DNA from: Verrucomicrobiota bacterium | Lineage (GTDB): Bacteria; Verrucomicrobiota; Lentisphaeria; JABSQK01; JAJFLO01 | DNA length: 64,000 nt | Direction: 5' to 3' | NCBI GenBank assembly: GCA_021772635.1 | Contig: JAJFLP010000079.1 | Span: 47,205 to 111,204, forward strand | In this document: one piece after another, positions 1 through 8,218 of the stretch | Layout of the letters: each line of letters opens with the position of its first letter | Numbering within the stretch: the first letter of the stretch is position 1 | Program-made: the position numbers and the translations under genes | The notes under the pieces: model-generated | What the model was told of the DNA's origin: nothing | Database searches by the model: none | What the model saw: the letters and a program-made list of their open reading frames with translations, nothing else

Positions 1-546
1 AGGATACCGGACTTGCCACTTCGTCCGTTGAATCGGTTGTCGAGATCCGTCAAACTTATTGCGAGCTCCGTAGTCGACCATTTCCCAAGTGCTTTTAGGT
101 TCTTGCGGAGAATGCCGGATTATAACTCACAGGACGCGTTCCGGGAACCCGGGATTCCCGATTGGGGGATGGACCGCTCGGCACAACTGATGATTGAGAG
201 TCAGAATCCAGCAAGCATCCGCAAGACGCGGCAGGCGATTTACAGGGTTTGGCTCGAATGGAGCGGTTTTCATCAACTACGCCCTGTATTTCCCGCGCTC
301 GCTCCCGACTGTGCGCCACTCGTTTTTCCAGCCTACACCAAGTCTGACGAAGAGACGATAAAATGGTTCGAATGGGGTTGGCAGAACGATATTTCTATTC
401 ATTCATGGCCGACATTTCCGAGCGAAATACTGCAATCTAAATCGGAAGCGATACAGTATTGGAAAAGAATGCTCTGTTTTCCGATCCACCAGCAAATGAG
501 GCCGAAAGAATTAGAGAATACGCTCAGCCGACTGACGTTCGATTAA
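1..546 (+). CDS. DegT/DnrJ/EryC1/StrS-like aminotransferase, C-terminal part
   Basis: Open from the first base of the window (frame 1), so the 5' end lies outside; about 181 codons are visible. The last part resembles the C-terminal domain of PLP-dependent sugar aminotransferases: a 'PLVFPAY' strand, then a WP-x-x-P segment, and near the end 'CFPIHQQMRPKELE', the usual 'lPiHp.l..ee.e' terminus of that family. The catalytic lysine region is not in the window, so activity cannot be judged. In known members the enzyme aminates nucleotide-linked ketosugars for surface glycans, which fits the CelD-like acetyltransferase and GT4 genes downstream. The assignment rests on the C-terminal pattern only. 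Confidence 0.6.
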   Translation, partial: RIPDLPLRPLNRLSRSVKLIASSVVDHFPSAFRFLRRMPDYNSQDAFREPGIPDWGMDRSAQLMIESQNPASIRKTRQAIYRVWLEWSGFHQLRPVFPALAPDCAPLVFPAYTKSDEETIKWFEWGWQNDISIHSWPTFPSEILQSKSEAIQYWKRMLCFPIHQQMRPKELENTLSRLTFD

Positions 547-736
547 AACACAATCTTGGATTTTAAGGGGTCTCGTGTCTGGCTTCAACGCGATAAGCAG
601 CGCAAGTGAAGGCCGAGATCAATTTCCTATTCAAACTGGATATTTCTGTTATCTGAAGAATTTTTGTTCGACTACGGGAAAAAATGGGCTCAATTTATCT
701 ATTTTCTCGCTACGATCCCTAAAGTCCGACAGACTC
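547..736. other. Spacer without recognised gene
   Basis: Sequence between the aminotransferase stop and the first CTAG-bounded element. Short open frames exist but have no family resemblance or ribosome site; I see no gene here. Confidence 0.5.
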
Positions 737-900
737 CTAGCCCCAGATCAAGCGAACTTTCCGATTTCGTACTCGTACTCTTACTCGGACTCGTAATCTT
801 CCTGGTTTTTCGAGGTGAAATTTGGGAAGGGATTACGATTATGATTACGAGTACGATTACGAAGAAAATCCAATGAAAAGTTCGCTGGATTTGGGCCTAG
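737..900 (+). mobile_element. CTAG-bounded palindromic element, family C, copy 1
   Basis: Begins with CTAG at 737-740 and ends with CTAG at 897-900. Terminal inverted repeats are about 22 bp: 'CCCAGATCAAGCGAAC' on the left against 'CCCAAATCCAGCGAAC' read inward from the right. The two inner arms consist of imperfect hexamers of the type CGTACT/CGTAAT and their complements, forming a long hairpin round a conserved core 'GGTTTTTCGAGGTGAAATTT'. The hexamer count differs between copies. Confidence 0.8.
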
Positions 901-1078
901 CCTGATCTATGCACGAACTTTCTACTGCGAGCACGCATTGTACATGACCTAAATGAGTTACAAAGAACTCAAGACTTTGAAATAACTCGCTATTCCTTCA
1001 GCCTTGAAACCTTCGTAACTCATTGATCTCAATCACACTGCGAACTCTCGTGACGAAATTCGTGCATAGATCAGGCTA
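897..1078 (+). mobile_element. CTAG-bounded palindromic element, family A, copy 1 (short form)
   Basis: Starts with the CTAG shared with the family C element (897-900) and ends with CTAG at 1075-1078. Terminal inverted repeats read CCTGATCTATGCA and TGCATAGATCAGG. A second inverted pair lies inside, ATGAGTTAC-AAAG against CTTC-GTAACTCAT. Length 182 bp, non-coding. Confidence 0.85.
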
Positions 1079-1140
1079 GCCTGAATAATTCACCAGCATT
1101 CTGCCCCGAGCCCTAATCTCTGCTCAAATAAACCGATTGG
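1075..1140 (+). mobile_element. Family B element, left half only
   Basis: Shares CTAG 1075-1078 with the preceding family A element. It matches the first ~65 bp of the complete family B copies at 42469 and 46255 ('CCTGAATAATTCACCAG', '..CTCAAATAAACCGATTGG') and then stops, immediately upstream of the acetyltransferase gene. The right half is missing. Confidence 0.75.
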
Positions 1141-1157
1141 GAAAGCCAAGTTTTAAT

Positions 1158-2294
1158 ATGAGAATTACGATCTTCCCTTCATTTTCTGAAGCAGAACCGG
1201 CATGGAGAAATTTTGAGAACCTCTCGAATCACTATGGTTTTCAGAGTTTCGCATGGCAGCGCTGTTGTTACGAGTCCTTCGGCAAGGAATTGGGAATCGA
1301 ACCGTGCATTGTACTCGTGGAAGACGACGACGGTGACCCCTTATTCTTAATGCCTCTAGGGATTCAGGTAAAATGCGGTACCCGCGTACTCTTGTTTATT
1401 GGCGACCGAGTAACCGACTATAATGCGCCGCTAATGCGGCGCAGCAAACCCGGAGTCATCACCTCCAAAAGGACGTTCGCCGAGATTTGGGAAGCCGTTC
1501 TCGATAGCCTACCGCCGTTCGATCTAATTCAGCTCGTGAAAATGCCTGAGTTCATACGGACGCAGCCAAATCCATTCTCCAATCTCGGATGGACACCGTA
1601 CGAATCTGGTTGCTCAATCGATTTAACGGGCGACTGGAAGTCGTACAGCGAACAACATTTGGACAGCAAATTTCGCGCCGATACACGTCGGCGCAGACGA
1701 AGATTGGAAGAAGTTGGCGAAGTCAAGTTTATCATCGCCGATGAGATTAGTTTGCGCGAAAGCCTGCTCACTCAACTAATAGAGCAGAAAGAGCGGCGTT
1801 ATCGCGAAACCGGGGTACTCAATTTGTTCGCGAATGAGGGGATCCGTCGTTTCTACCGTGAAATGACCCTGGGGGATAACACGAGGGATATGATCCAACT
1901 GTCGGCATTGAGTTGTGATGACCAGATCGTGGCGACAAATTGGGCAATGCTCATGGGCGAGGATTTCTATCATATTCTCCCCACGTATAAGGGCGGTAAA
2001 TGGAATCGATATGCGTGCGGTAGAATTCTACAGGAGCACCTTGTTAGATGGTGCTTTGATAATAATTACCGTGTCTTCGACTTTACTATCGGCGGCGAGG
2101 GCTACAAACGGGTGTGGTATAACCGTAAGATGACCCTGTTCCGTTGGACGATGCCGAGGACTTATAAAGGCCGGCTATACAGCGCATGGCTCGAATTAAA
2201 GGAAAGAGTAAAACGGAACGCGCATATTTATGCACCGCTAAGACGTTGCCATTCTTGGCTCGACGAGTTTATAAGAAGATCGAAACAAGGATAG
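1158..2294 (+). CDS. CelD/BcsL-like GNAT-fold acetyltransferase (Acetyltransf_6)
   Basis: 378 aa. The second half carries the features of the BioF2-like/CelD acyltransferase domain: an Arg-rich helix around residues 172-183 ('FRADTRRRRRRL'), an 'RFYREM' helix, 'SALSCDDQIVATNW' and a C-terminal 'FDFTIGGEGYKRVWYN' strand. The family usually transfers acyl groups during exopolysaccharide or cell-envelope synthesis; the substrate is unknown here. A TTG start at 1137 lies inside the family B repeat fragment, so I chose the ATG at 1158; no strong Shine-Dalgarno is visible. The gene sits between a sugar aminotransferase and a GT4 glycosyltransferase, which supports a surface-glycan role. Confidence 0.75.
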   Translation: MRITIFPSFSEAEPAWRNFENLSNHYGFQSFAWQRCCYESFGKELGIEPCIVLVEDDDGDPLFLMPLGIQVKCGTRVLLFIGDRVTDYNAPLMRRSKPGVITSKRTFAEIWEAVLDSLPPFDLIQLVKMPEFIRTQPNPFSNLGWTPYESGCSIDLTGDWKSYSEQHLDSKFRADTRRRRRRLEEVGEVKFIIADEISLRESLLTQLIEQKERRYRETGVLNLFANEGIRRFYREMTLGDNTRDMIQLSALSCDDQIVATNWAMLMGEDFYHILPTYKGGKWNRYACGRILQEHLVRWCFDNNYRVFDFTIGGEGYKRVWYNRKMTLFRWTMPRTYKGRLYSAWLELKERVKRNAHIYAPLRRCHSWLDEFIRRSKQG

Positions 2295-2300
2295 ACCGCA

Positions 2301-2455
2301 AGCCTTAAAATAAGCGAACATTCCGATTCGTAATCTTACTCGTAATCGTAATCTTACTGGTTTTTCGAGGTGAAATTTGGAAAGGGATTACGATTATGAT
2401 TATGAGTACGAGTACGAAAAAAATCCGACGAAAAGTTCGCTGGATTTGGGGCGAG
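2301..2455 (+). mobile_element. Family C palindromic element, copy 2
   Basis: Begins 'TTAAAATAAGCGAACATTCCG' minus one base and ends 'GTTCGCTGGATTTGGGGCGAG', with CTAG degenerated to CGAG at the right end. It contains the hexamer arms and the 'TTTTTCGAGGTGAAATTTGG' core. It lies just after the acetyltransferase stop and before the converging glycosyltransferase gene. Confidence 0.75.
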
Positions 2456-2788
2456 CAGTCTGGAATGTGGGAGGCCTACCATTCTTAGCCGGTTTTGGCG
2501 CGCGCTTCGTTGTTCCAAGCCTTGTTCGAACTTCCCCAGGGCCACGGACGGGTGAGAGATGGGATAATTGGAGGCTAGCCAAGCTTCGCCTCAAACCGAC
2601 AAGTTTTCGCGATCCTGGATACTGGTTGCTAGATGCCGGATAAAGAAAGTAGCGTCCAGCTAGTCTCCAGAATCAGGCATCCAGTATCAACATCTTTAAG
2701 GCAGAGCCGCACAAAACTCATCCGTTTTGTGTCGGTTTCGCCCTTTAAAGGTGTCTAGTTGATGACCAATTCCAACCCTTCCCGACTG
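2456..2788. other. Spacer without recognised gene
   Basis: Between the family C element and the 3' end of the glycosyltransferase. Open frames here are short and overlap each other; I see no supported gene, RNA or strong hairpin. Confidence 0.4.
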
Positions 2789-3958
2789 TCACCTTCCCCG
2801 CTTAATCAGAATCTTTACGCCGATCGCCTCAATCGTTTCAAGCATAGCATCCCACGAGTATTTCTTATTCTCCGCGCGAATATTCCCGGGAAAATCGACG
2901 AAGTCCCGATCCTTGTAGTATTTACGAACTGCCATCGCGATGGCATCGGCATCCGATGGTGCAACGAGATACCCAGTCTGACCATCCGCAACTACCTCCG
3001 GCAAACCGCCCACTGTCGTTGCGATTACGGGTTTTTCGAAGCCGTAGGCGATCTGGATAATCCCACTCTGAGTAGCGGTCAAGTATGGGACAACGACAAC
3101 GTCGGCCGCCTCGAAATAACGGGATACCTCTTCGTTCGGGACGTAGTGATCGACTAGCGTCAGTTGCCCACTCGACTTCAGCCGGTTAATAGAAAGAGAG
3201 TACTTCTCCTGATCCTCATAGAATTCGCCTACTACGAGAAGATGAAATCCGTCTTCAGTCGGCAATTTCTCCATCGCCTGAAGTAAATACTCCAGCCCTT
3301 TGTACTCCCGTATATACCCGAAGAAAAGAAGGACTTTCTTATCTCGTAACCCAAGGTCATCCCGCAGATCTGCGCCATTCGAATCTGTATTCTCCGAGAA
3401 TACACCATAGGTCGGATGCGGATTCTTATGAACGTCGGCATCAGGTTTAATCCCGATCAAATTCTCTCGATCTTCCTCACTGTGCACAATAAAAGTATCG
3501 GTAACTGCGAAGGTCGTTCGTAATAGGAAAACGTCGATCATCGACCGCTCATGCGGGATGACGTTGTGGCATAGGAAACAACTCGGAATGCCTGAAATCA
3601 ACTTTGCCAACCATGAAATCGACCCGAATGCGGGAGCGAAGAACGGGTTCCACCATGAGAATAAGATGAAATCCGGTTGCAGCCGACGGATTTTAACGAA
3701 AGTCGCAATCCATGTTATTGGGTTAATAGAGTCAATGCATGCGTTATTCGGGACCGTGAACGACTGCTGCGAGAGATCTTTCTGTGTCTTCCCGGGGAAT
3801 AGCAGGTCAGGATACTGACGGTTAAGCGAAAAAAACGTCACATCGTGCTTCGACGCCAGCGTCTTGTATAACAGGGTCGTGTAATGGGAGATTCCGCCGC
3901 GAAACGGGTAGGTCAATCCGATAAGCGCGATCTTAAGGCTAGGCTCTTTTTCAGTCAT
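2789..3958 (-). CDS. GT4-family glycosyltransferase
   Basis: 389 aa. GT-B fold glycosyltransferase: an N-terminal 'LIGLTYPFRGGISHYT' nucleotide-sugar glycosyltransferase start with a Gly-rich loop, and in the C-terminal domain 'VLLFFGYIREYKGLEYLLQA' followed by the E-x7-E-type acceptor/donor region ending 'GFEKPVIATTVGGLPEVV'. Such enzymes add a sugar to a lipid-linked or surface polysaccharide at the cytoplasmic face. A TTG lies one codon upstream at 3961; I used the ATG, with GGAAAG about 11 nt ahead of it. Convergent with the acetyltransferase. Function class is secure, the sugar is not. Confidence 0.85.
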   Translation of the reverse strand: MTEKEPSLKIALIGLTYPFRGGISHYTTLLYKTLASKHDVTFFSLNRQYPDLLFPGKTQKDLSQQSFTVPNNACIDSINPITWIATFVKIRRLQPDFILFSWWNPFFAPAFGSISWLAKLISGIPSCFLCHNVIPHERSMIDVFLLRTTFAVTDTFIVHSEEDRENLIGIKPDADVHKNPHPTYGVFSENTDSNGADLRDDLGLRDKKVLLFFGYIREYKGLEYLLQAMEKLPTEDGFHLLVVGEFYEDQEKYSLSINRLKSSGQLTLVDHYVPNEEVSRYFEAADVVVVPYLTATQSGIIQIAYGFEKPVIATTVGGLPEVVADGQTGYLVAPSDADAIAMAVRKYYKDRDFVDFPGNIRAENKKYSWDAMLETIEAIGVKILIKRGR

Positions 3959-4020
3959 CAATCAAGCTTTCCCTTAACAGTGCGAAGAACTGAACGTGCA
4001 TACCGCGTGGGCTAATCGGG

Positions 4021-4662
4021 TTAAGGTTGTTCGGGCGGCCATACTGTTCCCTCACGCCGTCCGTGGCGCGTGCTGATATCGTAACGGGCGTCCAAATCCC
4101 TGTACTTACGAAGTATCATCTGAGCATCGAATTCAGCCAAAGCGCGCAATACCACACATGATTCGTCTGCGGATGCAATCAATACTTCCGCGATCTCGGC
4201 GCCTGCAGAGAGCGCGTGCGCTTTGTGTTGATTCTCATGCGCCTTGAGAGTCCTGATGAAATGTTCCCACTGTTTATATAGCGGCGAGGTACGATGATCC
4301 ACGCCTGGCTCCCACCGCGGCAGGGTCATCTCGGAGGCAACCGTTACATGCACGTTCGTCCCCCTGCACATACCATCCTGTTTCGCATAATCGAAATCCC
4401 AATCCACACGCCAAGAGGTATATCCGTATGCCATTTTTCCGTTTACCGTGGTTAGTTTTCTTTTTTTCATCGACTGATACAAATCGCTTGCGGTAGCCCC
4501 GTTTACATCGTAATAAATTACTTCGTGCTTCTCCGCTAACCCGGAGCGGACCGAGTATTCCAATGAAGAATCGAGAGATCTGCACCCGAGCCAAAAGATA
4601 CAAATCAGGCAAAAGAAAATCGCAGAAACGTGACTGGAAAGATTAGACGAAGGAACCATCAT
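4021..4662 (-). CDS. DUF922-family secreted protein with HExxH motif (putative Zn protease)
   Basis: 213 aa. The N-terminal hydrophobic segment ends at 'WLGC', a possible though imperfect lipobox, so it is probably an envelope lipoprotein. The body matches the DUF922 pattern: a 'YDVNGATASDLYQSM' start, 'YTSWRVDWDFDY', and 'HENQH' at about residues 142-146, an HExxH zinc-binding motif. The family is described as putative secreted Zn-dependent protease; activity has not been shown to me by anything else here. Start chosen at tandem ATGs (4662/4659), because the upstream extension runs into a 'ctgcaagcag' repeat. No clear ribosome site. Confidence 0.7.
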   Translation of the reverse strand: MMVPSSNLSSHVSAIFFCLICIFWLGCRSLDSSLEYSVRSGLAEKHEVIYYDVNGATASDLYQSMKKRKLTTVNGKMAYGYTSWRVDWDFDYAKQDGMCRGTNVHVTVASEMTLPRWEPGVDHRTSPLYKQWEHFIRTLKAHENQHKAHALSAGAEIAEVLIASADESCVVLRALAEFDAQMILRKYRDLDARYDISTRHGRREGTVWPPEQP

Positions 4663-4679
4663 TTTAGGGCGTGAAATCG

Positions 4680-4978
4680 AGTCGTGTGTAGACTGCAAGC
4701 AGTCGAATTTTTGGACAACTCATAATGTATACCAACAATCATCAGGTTTTCGAAATATCGTTCGATTTCTCTCGGGTAGTTAGTTGAAAGATGTCCAAGA
4801 ATTGGATTGCCCTGGTCGCCTATTAATCGCCTTTGGCGATATGGCGCCGCCGGAGGCTTGCCCGTCCTTTGGCGCGGCGGGTAAACTTTCAGTTTATCCA
4901 TACTTCGGCCGGAATCGCTACCACCCTGATTATAACTTTTCGTCGTAACGCTTTCAAGAAGTCCATGTTTAAAATAAA
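4680..4978. repeat. Spacer with 'ctgcaagcag' family E repeat
   Basis: Contains 'ACTGCAAGCAGTCGAATTTT' at about 4691 and a 'GGTTTTCGAAATATCGTTCG' segment near 4745, both recurring in many other spacers of the window. Frames across it are open on the minus strand but look like translated repeat, not a gene. Confidence 0.55.
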
Positions 4979-5008
4979 GAAGGGAAAGACGAAACCGTCT
5001 TTCCCTTC
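4979..5008 (-). terminator. Rho-independent terminator of the first giant pseudopilin gene
   Basis: Perfect 13-bp stem GAAGGGAAAGACG / CGTCTTTCCCTTC with a 4-base loop. On the minus strand it is followed by TTTATTTT. It lies 60 bp past the stop codon of the 5068-7722 gene. Confidence 0.85.
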
Positions 5009-5067
5009 TCAGTAAGTCGCCATCCGGTTCGTTCACTGAACCTACCGGTTAGCTTCCCGGGCACATC

Positions 5068-7722
5068 TTAGTTTCCACTACCCGAACCACTACCGGACCC
5101 ATTCCCGGACCCATTCCCGGAACCATTCCCGGAGCCGTTGCCGGACCCATTCCCGGACCCATTCCCGGAACCATTGCCGGAGCCGTTGCCGGAGCCGCTG
5201 CCGGAACCGCTGCCGGAATCAGTAGCACATCCCGAACCACAGTTGCTGGCGGAGTCATTAGAGCCGTACTCAGTTACCGTTGAGCCCACAGCGGTGATAC
5301 ACACATACCAATGCCCCATTGACGAGCCTCCGGAGTGCCCATTAAACAGTTTGAGCGTGATCGTCCCGCCACAGATTTCGACGGGTTTGTTGCCCAGATC
5401 ATATTTCTCTCCGTTCAACACAATCGCATTCCCATTGCTCTTCGGACGAACGAATACCCGGGTAGCGGCGCCGTCATACGACGTTACCGTACCGTTCTTC
5501 AAGTCATCCCGGCCAAATGAGCCAGATCCGGTCTCAACACAGAACTGATTATTATTGCTATTACCAGGATTGATATTGATTTCAGCCAGGTTCTCTCCGT
5601 CAACCGTCCCGCAGGTTCCTGCGGCATACGCAAAGGCGCTCACCGCGATCGTCCCGGTAGCGCTTTCTGACAACCCGGTGCTGGAGTCGGTGATCGTGTA
5701 AGAGAAGACTGTATCGCCTTCAAACCCGGTTTCGCCAGCTTCCGAATCGAACGCCGGAGGCGTATACGTAACGGTCGTACCGTTAGTACTCACCGCGCCG
5801 GAGCCGGAGCTTAGAGATGCTGCTGTGACCGACAGATTACTGCCGGTGTCATTGGCCATGACATCTATGGTAACCGCTGATTCATTGTCAGTCGATCCGG
5901 TATCATTGTTCGCAACCGGTGCGACAGCCGGTGCCGCACCGACAGTGACGCTTACCGTTGCATTCCCGGACGTATCCGTGCCATCCGTTGCCTTGTACGT
6001 GAACGTGTCCGAACCGCTGAAACCACTATTCGGTGTATACGTCACATTCGACCCGCTGCCCGCAACTGATCCGTTACTCCCCTGGGTTACCGCAGAAATA
6101 CTTAGAGAGTCACCGTCCGCGTCAGTGTCATTAGCCAGTACAGCAATCGAGACTACCGTTGCATAGTCCGTTGACGCACTGTCGGCAACAGCAACAGGGG
6201 CATTATTTGTCACAGCCGCTGCGGTCACCGTAATCGTGACTTGACCCTCATCATCGTTAAGTGATGGATCAGTCGCTTTGTACTTGAACTTATCCTCTCC
6301 CGTAAAGTCGGCGTTTGACGTGTAAGAAAATGCCCCGGTCGCTAATAACGTCAGCGTCCCATCATCGACGTCATTACTTAATACTGCCGTTAGCGCGTCG
6401 TTTTCAGGATCGGAATCATTTGTCAAGACGCCGTCCGCCGAAACCGTCAGGGTAGCCCCGGATTCTACGGTATACGTATCGTCGTTCGCCGTGGGTTTTT
6501 CGTTTTCGTCATTCTGGAACGTAACTACAACACGCATGTGATCGTTCGCCGTGACGATAAATGAGCTGACCGCACCGATAGCTGTCAGTCCGTAGGTCTC
6601 GCCGTCCTCGATATCGTCCGCGTCATCGTCGTAATCGCTCTGCGCACCGACGTACACGCCGGCAATTACCTTGCCGTCTTCCGGTGTGACCGTGAATTGT
6701 TTGCTGCCGGCCTCCTGAACGAGACTAACGCCTTCCGAACTGATACTTCCATGATTTTCCGCTGACGCCCAAATAGTGACGAAACAGGTGTAATCCTTTA
6801 TGAACCCCCTGTAAGCATCGCCGATATCCCGGTCTTCCGTGTGAGATATGGTCTTGGTAATCCCGTCGGTGTTGGTAAACTCGCCTGTTCCCCATTTACC
6901 TTCCATTTTATCGAGCTTATTAATATTGAGATTAGTGCCATCGGTGAAGTACACTTTATGCGTGTCAATGTTGACGTTCGCATCGCCGTCGGTGCTCACA
7001 TCGGTGATTTCATAGTACGGGCAGCACTCCTCCAACGAAAAGTTCTCCGTAGTAGTGTCGTCCTCCTCACCGGAAAATGTGATCGTCGTGCCTTCGCAGT
7101 CGCTCGATCCGGTCACGATATCCGTAGCCGGTTGGCGATAGACCTCCAAACTCACCACCAGCGTCTCTCGTGCGTCCGCCGGTTTCTCGAACGGCCAGGC
7201 GATCTCTCCGTAGATTGTCGCATTTACGCTGCCGTCAGCATTCTCCGTTACGGTTTTCCATGTCCGAATGACCGACTGGAAATCAACCGCACTGTCCGTC
7301 AGTTGCTGGGCGAGGAACAATCCAGAGTTAGTCGCGCTACTGATACTCATCGACGAATCCGCGGCGATAATCACATTGCCTGAAGAGTACAACGCGTTTC
7401 CAGTAGCGAACTGGACACCGTTCTCTGCCGAAGCGGAAGCCTTCGTACCGTTTTTGAAGTAATTGACGAACTCCCAGTTACTATTGATTTGACTCGCGCT
7501 GTACCGCATCCAATTCTCAAGTAGATCGCCAGCGAAAGCCCGTGACCGCGACTCCTTCTGTGAGTCTAAACCGAGCGGGAGGATGCTAATCGCCACAACC
7601 ATCCCAACGATTATGATGACCAGACCGAACATTACCTCGATCATATTCAGGTGATGTTTAATCGTACCGTGTCCGGCGCGATTCCTCTTGGTTCTTGTTA
7701 CATTTCCGATTCCTGTTAACAT
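5068..7722 (-). CDS. Giant pseudopilin-like protein with tandem-95/cadherin-like repeats and Ser-Gly-Asn tail
   Basis: 884 aa. The start is fixed by CCAAAAGGAG 8 nt before the ATG. A type II/IV prepilin-like segment at about residues 25-50 ('LNMIEVMFGLVIIIVGMVVA') has Glu at +5 but His instead of Gly at -1. Next come a Cys-rich region ('LEECCPYYEITDV'), an InlB-type bacterial repeat, three tandem-95/Big-type modules ('ANDDTYTVESGATL', 'APVAVADSAS', 'ANNDTGSTDNES') with calcium-type Asp motifs, then a Cys-containing C-terminal domain ('CVETGSGSFGRDDL', 'GHWYVCITA') and a tail of about 45 residues made only of Ser, Gly and Asn. It is probably exported and assembled or anchored through a pseudopilin pathway; extracellular role unknown. 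Clear paralog of the 9139-12900 gene. Confidence 0.75.
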   Translation of the reverse strand: MLTGIGNVTRTKRNRAGHGTIKHHLNMIEVMFGLVIIIVGMVVAISILPLGLDSQKESRSRAFAGDLLENWMRYSASQINSNWEFVNYFKNGTKASASAENGVQFATGNALYSSGNVIIAADSSMSISSATNSGLFLAQQLTDSAVDFQSVIRTWKTVTENADGSVNATIYGEIAWPFEKPADARETLVVSLEVYRQPATDIVTGSSDCEGTTITFSGEEDDTTTENFSLEECCPYYEITDVSTDGDANVNIDTHKVYFTDGTNLNINKLDKMEGKWGTGEFTNTDGITKTISHTEDRDIGDAYRGFIKDYTCFVTIWASAENHGSISSEGVSLVQEAGSKQFTVTPEDGKVIAGVYVGAQSDYDDDADDIEDGETYGLTAIGAVSSFIVTANDHMRVVVTFQNDENEKPTANDDTYTVESGATLTVSADGVLTNDSDPENDALTAVLSNDVDDGTLTLLATGAFSYTSNADFTGEDKFKYKATDPSLNDDEGQVTITVTAAAVTNNAPVAVADSASTDYATVVSIAVLANDTDADGDSLSISAVTQGSNGSVAGSGSNVTYTPNSGFSGSDTFTYKATDGTDTSGNATVSVTVGAAPAVAPVANNDTGSTDNESAVTIDVMANDTGSNLSVTAASLSSGSGAVSTNGTTVTYTPPAFDSEAGETGFEGDTVFSYTITDSSTGLSESATGTIAVSAFAYAAGTCGTVDGENLAEININPGNSNNNQFCVETGSGSFGRDDLKNGTVTSYDGAATRVFVRPKSNGNAIVLNGEKYDLGNKPVEICGGTITLKLFNGHSGGSSMGHWYVCITAVGSTVTEYGSNDSASNCGSGCATDSGSGSGSGSGNGSGNGSGNGSGNGSGNGSGNGSGNGSGNGSGSGSGSGN

Positions 7723-7771
7723 GATATTTTCTCCTTTTGGTTTTTGGATTTCCTGTATTCCTGTTTCAATT

Positions 7772-7957
7772 TCACGGTGTAATACAGATCGCCTGAGTGG
7801 CTGGCCGATCGCCAGGCTTCTGGCAGCTGTCGACCGTTTGGCGCGTTGATCCGAAAACAACCGTTTTCTTACCGCCCGCTACATTATTGCGGGGCAGAAG
7901 ATCATCGAGTTTGATCAGCGCGGGTTTTTCAGTTGTGTTCGTTCCGATCTCTTTCAT
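7772..7957 (-). CDS. Small protein with 'KLDDLLPR-NV-GG' motif, upstream of giant pseudopilin 1
   Basis: 61 aa. AAGGAGGTG precedes the ATG by about 14 nt. The middle reads 'IKLDDLLPRNNVAGGKKTVV' then 'FGSTR'. The same pattern occurs in the 49-codon gene at 13031-13180 in front of the second giant pseudopilin, and both pairs have the same order and strand; the conservation of the protein segment in two otherwise diverged spacers supports translation. The next gene starts 49 bp further on, so the two are likely cotranscribed. The Asp-Val/Asn-Val-x-Gly-Gly ending recalls double-glycine leader peptides, but this is only a resemblance and no processing enzyme is adjacent. Function unknown. Confidence 0.6.
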   Translation of the reverse strand: MKEIGTNTTEKPALIKLDDLLPRNNVAGGKKTVVFGSTRQTVDSCQKPGDRPATQAICITP

Positions 7958-8218
7958 TTGCTTTGCGTTTCACCTCCTTCTATTCGCTTTCTTAGCGTAA
8001 CATAATTCTTGTTAGAAATTCATACACTGTTTTCGTATGCTCACTGGAAGACATAGCAAAAGCCATGCCATCAGCACCCTATGTATCATAAATAACTCAT
8101 TTCGAATGCCTTATAAAATTATTATCCTGGTTTTCATCTATCAAGAATATAACGCCCCCTAAGATTAGTCTATTAACGATACATGACATGTATCGTTTTG
8201 ATCCCACTAACCCGTGTG
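7958..8218. other. Likely promoter region of the small protein/pseudopilin unit
   Basis: AT-rich spacer upstream of the small gene. It should hold the promoter of the minus-strand unit by position; I do not see a convincing -35/-10 or -24/-12 pair. Confidence 0.3.

Noticed and set aside
2301..2455. Hexamer series considered as CRISPR-like or microsatellite locus
   Set aside because: Units are 6 bp without spacers and form the arms of a dispersed palindromic element; no cas genes.
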